A stretch of 64,000 nucleotides of DNA from Pseudomonadota bacterium (GTDB taxonomy: Bacteria > Myxococcota_A > Polyangia > Polyangiales > Polyangiaceae). A program made the position numbers and the translations under genes. The stretch covers positions 1-64,000 of the forward strand of contig JAFAER010000122.1 of NCBI GenBank assembly GCA_023423895.1, in the 5' to 3' direction. The notes beneath the pieces were generated by a model. That model was not told where the DNA came from, did no database searches, and worked only from the letters and a program-made list of their open reading frames with translations. Positions 62,920-64,000 of the stretch are shown piece after piece; position 1 is the stretch's first letter, and each line of letters opens with the position of its first letter.

Positions 62920-63399
62920 CTAGCTCGTTGGCGGTGCGGCGGGGGGCGGCGTGCCTCCGCCCGTTGGCGGCTTCAGCGGCAGCTTTTTCGCCCGCGCGTC
63001 GGGCGGCAGGTCGAGGCCGAAGAAGAGCCGGAGCCACGCCTCGAGGTCGACGACGTCGACGGCGCGCCCGGACGCGATCAGGAACGAGCGGATGTTCGCT
63101 GAGAAGCCCTCGCCGCCGAACACGACGATGCCCGGGATCGGCCACGCTGCGATGTCCTGGATGACCGCCGGGATCTTCTCCTCGGCGCTGCCGGGCACGC
63201 GCTGGAACTTGCACTCGACGCCGAGTCGACGCCGGCTCGTAGGCTCGGTGAGCACGACGTCGATGAAGCGCTCCGCGCCCCAGATGCGTCGCCCGCACTT
63301 GAACTGCTCGCGTGCCGTCAGTCCGAGACCGACGCCGAGCGCGACGACTTCCTTCACGAGCCCGTCGCCGCTCGTGACGGCCGCTGCCTTCCCCGCCAT
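62920..63399 (-). CDS. PD-(D/E)xK nuclease-like protein
   Basis: 159 residues. The sequence ERFIDVVLTEPTSRRRLGVE followed by CKFQ gives the PD-(D/E)xK pattern D...ExK (Asp in FIDVV, Glu and Lys in VECKFQ) with an upstream helix. The rest has a Rossmann-like alternation (PIPGIVVFGGEGFSANI) and a Pro-rich C-terminus. Phage and mobile islands often encode such a protein beside a Dam-type methyltransferase, which lies 11 bp upstream here. Target specificity is unknown. Confidence 0.78.
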   Translation of the reverse strand: MAGKAAAVTSGDGLVKEVVALGVGLGLTAREQFKCGRRIWGAERFIDVVLTEPTSRRRLGVECKFQRVPGSAEEKIPAVIQDIAAWPIPGIVVFGGEGFSANIRSFLIASGRAVDVVDLEAWLRLFFGLDLPPDARAKKLPLKPPTGGGTPPPAAPPTS

Positions 63400-63410
63400 C
63401 GCAGCCTCCT

Positions 63411-64000
63411 CTACCGGATCAGCAGTTCCTTCACTGCGCCGCGCCGATCAGCGCGGCAGTTCACGGCGCGCGATGCATAGACCTCGATCGCCTCAAAGCC
63501 GCCAGAGTACAGCTCGCGCACGAACGGCGCCGACGAATTCGAGAGGAGCACGCGAACGCCGCGCTTTTTGAGCTTCACCGCCGTCGCGCGTAGCCGGCGC
63601 TGGTCGTCCGCATCGAACCCGTCGGCCGCGTAGGACGTAAAGCATGACGTCGCGGACAGCGGCACGTACGGCGGATCGAAATAGGCGAAGTCGCCGCGCC
63701 GCGCGTCAGCCACCGCATCCGCGAAGTCGCCTACGACGAGCTCAACGCCGCGGAGCGCCTCCGAACAGGCGCGAAGGTTCGCCGGATCGCAGATCGTCGG
63801 GTTCGAATAGCGGCCGAATGAGACGTTGAACTGGTTGTCGCGGTTCACGCGATAGAGCCCGTTGAAACCGGCCCGGTTCAAGTAGATGAGCCAAGCAGCG
63901 ACCTCTGCGTCCGAACGACGGTCGATCGCGACGTCTCGCGTCCGATAGTAGAAGTCGGGGTCGTACGGGTACCCGCGGAGGAGGTCGATCACTGACTCGA
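63411..64000 (-). CDS. D12-class N6-adenine DNA methyltransferase (5' end outside window)
   Basis: The frame is open to the right window edge, so the N-terminus with the SAM-binding FxGxG motif is missing. The visible part carries AAWLIYLNRAGFNGLYRVNR, FNVSFGRYSNPTICDP, the catalytic motif IV DPPY in YFDPPYVPLS and a C-terminal block VLLSNSSAPFV. This is the Dam/D12 class that methylates adenine, commonly in GATC-like sites. With the nuclease-like gene it may form a restriction-modification pair, or be a phage-type solitary methylase. Confidence 0.92.
   Translation of the reverse strand, partial: ESVIDLLRGYPYDPDFYYRTRDVAIDRRSDAEVAAWLIYLNRAGFNGLYRVNRDNQFNVSFGRYSNPTICDPANLRACSEALRGVELVVGDFADAVADARRGDFAYFDPPYVPLSATSCFTSYAADGFDADDQRRLRATAVKLKKRGVRVLLSNSSAPFVRELYSGGFEAIEVYASRAVNCRADRRGAVKELLIR

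Overview
The window looks like a chromosome segment of a myxobacterium, probably in the Sorangiineae/Polyangiales. The evidence is strong GC bias, with long antisense frames open opposite most genes. There are many lipoproteins with Asp/Ala-rich linkers behind the lipobox, a MYXO-CTERM-type C-terminus on a secreted protease, a Myxococcus-type Cys-rich repeat protein, several ECF sigma factors and a Ser/Thr kinase. No rRNA, tRNA, CRISPR array or insertion sequence was recognised.

The dominant feature is one operon type present four times on the minus strand: cassette A (about 8845 to beyond 1), B (23844-14919), C (44157-38151) and D (59579-51341). Each reads, in transcription order: a secreted protein with a probable beta-barrel C-terminus (absent in C); an ECF sigma factor; a one-TM protein with a TPR-like C-terminal helical domain, taken as the anti-sigma partner; a Cys-rich lipoprotein with exactly six NCGxCG-type units; one or two lipoproteins with exactly seven WGSGPNDVWVVG-type repeats; an RCC1 lipoprotein with seven CWG repeats (absent in D); and a variable last lipoprotein (IgGFc-binding-like in A and D, von Willebrand A in B, another propeller-like protein in C). 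Most junctions are ATGA, GTGA or TGATG overlaps, so translation is probably coupled. I infer a sigma-controlled surface lipoprotein system built from seven-bladed propellers and disulfide-rich spacers. I know of no described function for it.

The stretches between cassettes are as follows. 9251-14546 holds an NHL-repeat lipoprotein pair, an outer-membrane-like protein, an orphan RCC1 lipoprotein, a cyclase-family lipoprotein, a zinc-ribbon membrane protein and a small lipoprotein. 24351-37881 holds a glucosaminidase-like lipoprotein, a class A beta-lactamase, several gene remnants (including an internally deleted ArsB-like transporter), lipoproteins, a signalling operon (degenerate histidine-kinase-like membrane protein, Ser/Thr kinase, ECF sigma, lipoprotein) and a large M36 metalloprotease. 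44761-51292 holds an IPT/TIG-like secreted protein, a polytopic membrane protein, a Cys-rich repeat/glycine-rich lipoprotein and a glutathione transferase homologue.

The right end (59811-64000) differs: a broken gene, two hypothetical genes (one in visibly more AT-rich DNA), and a nuclease plus Dam-type methyltransferase pair resembling a restriction-modification or defence island, cut by the window edge.
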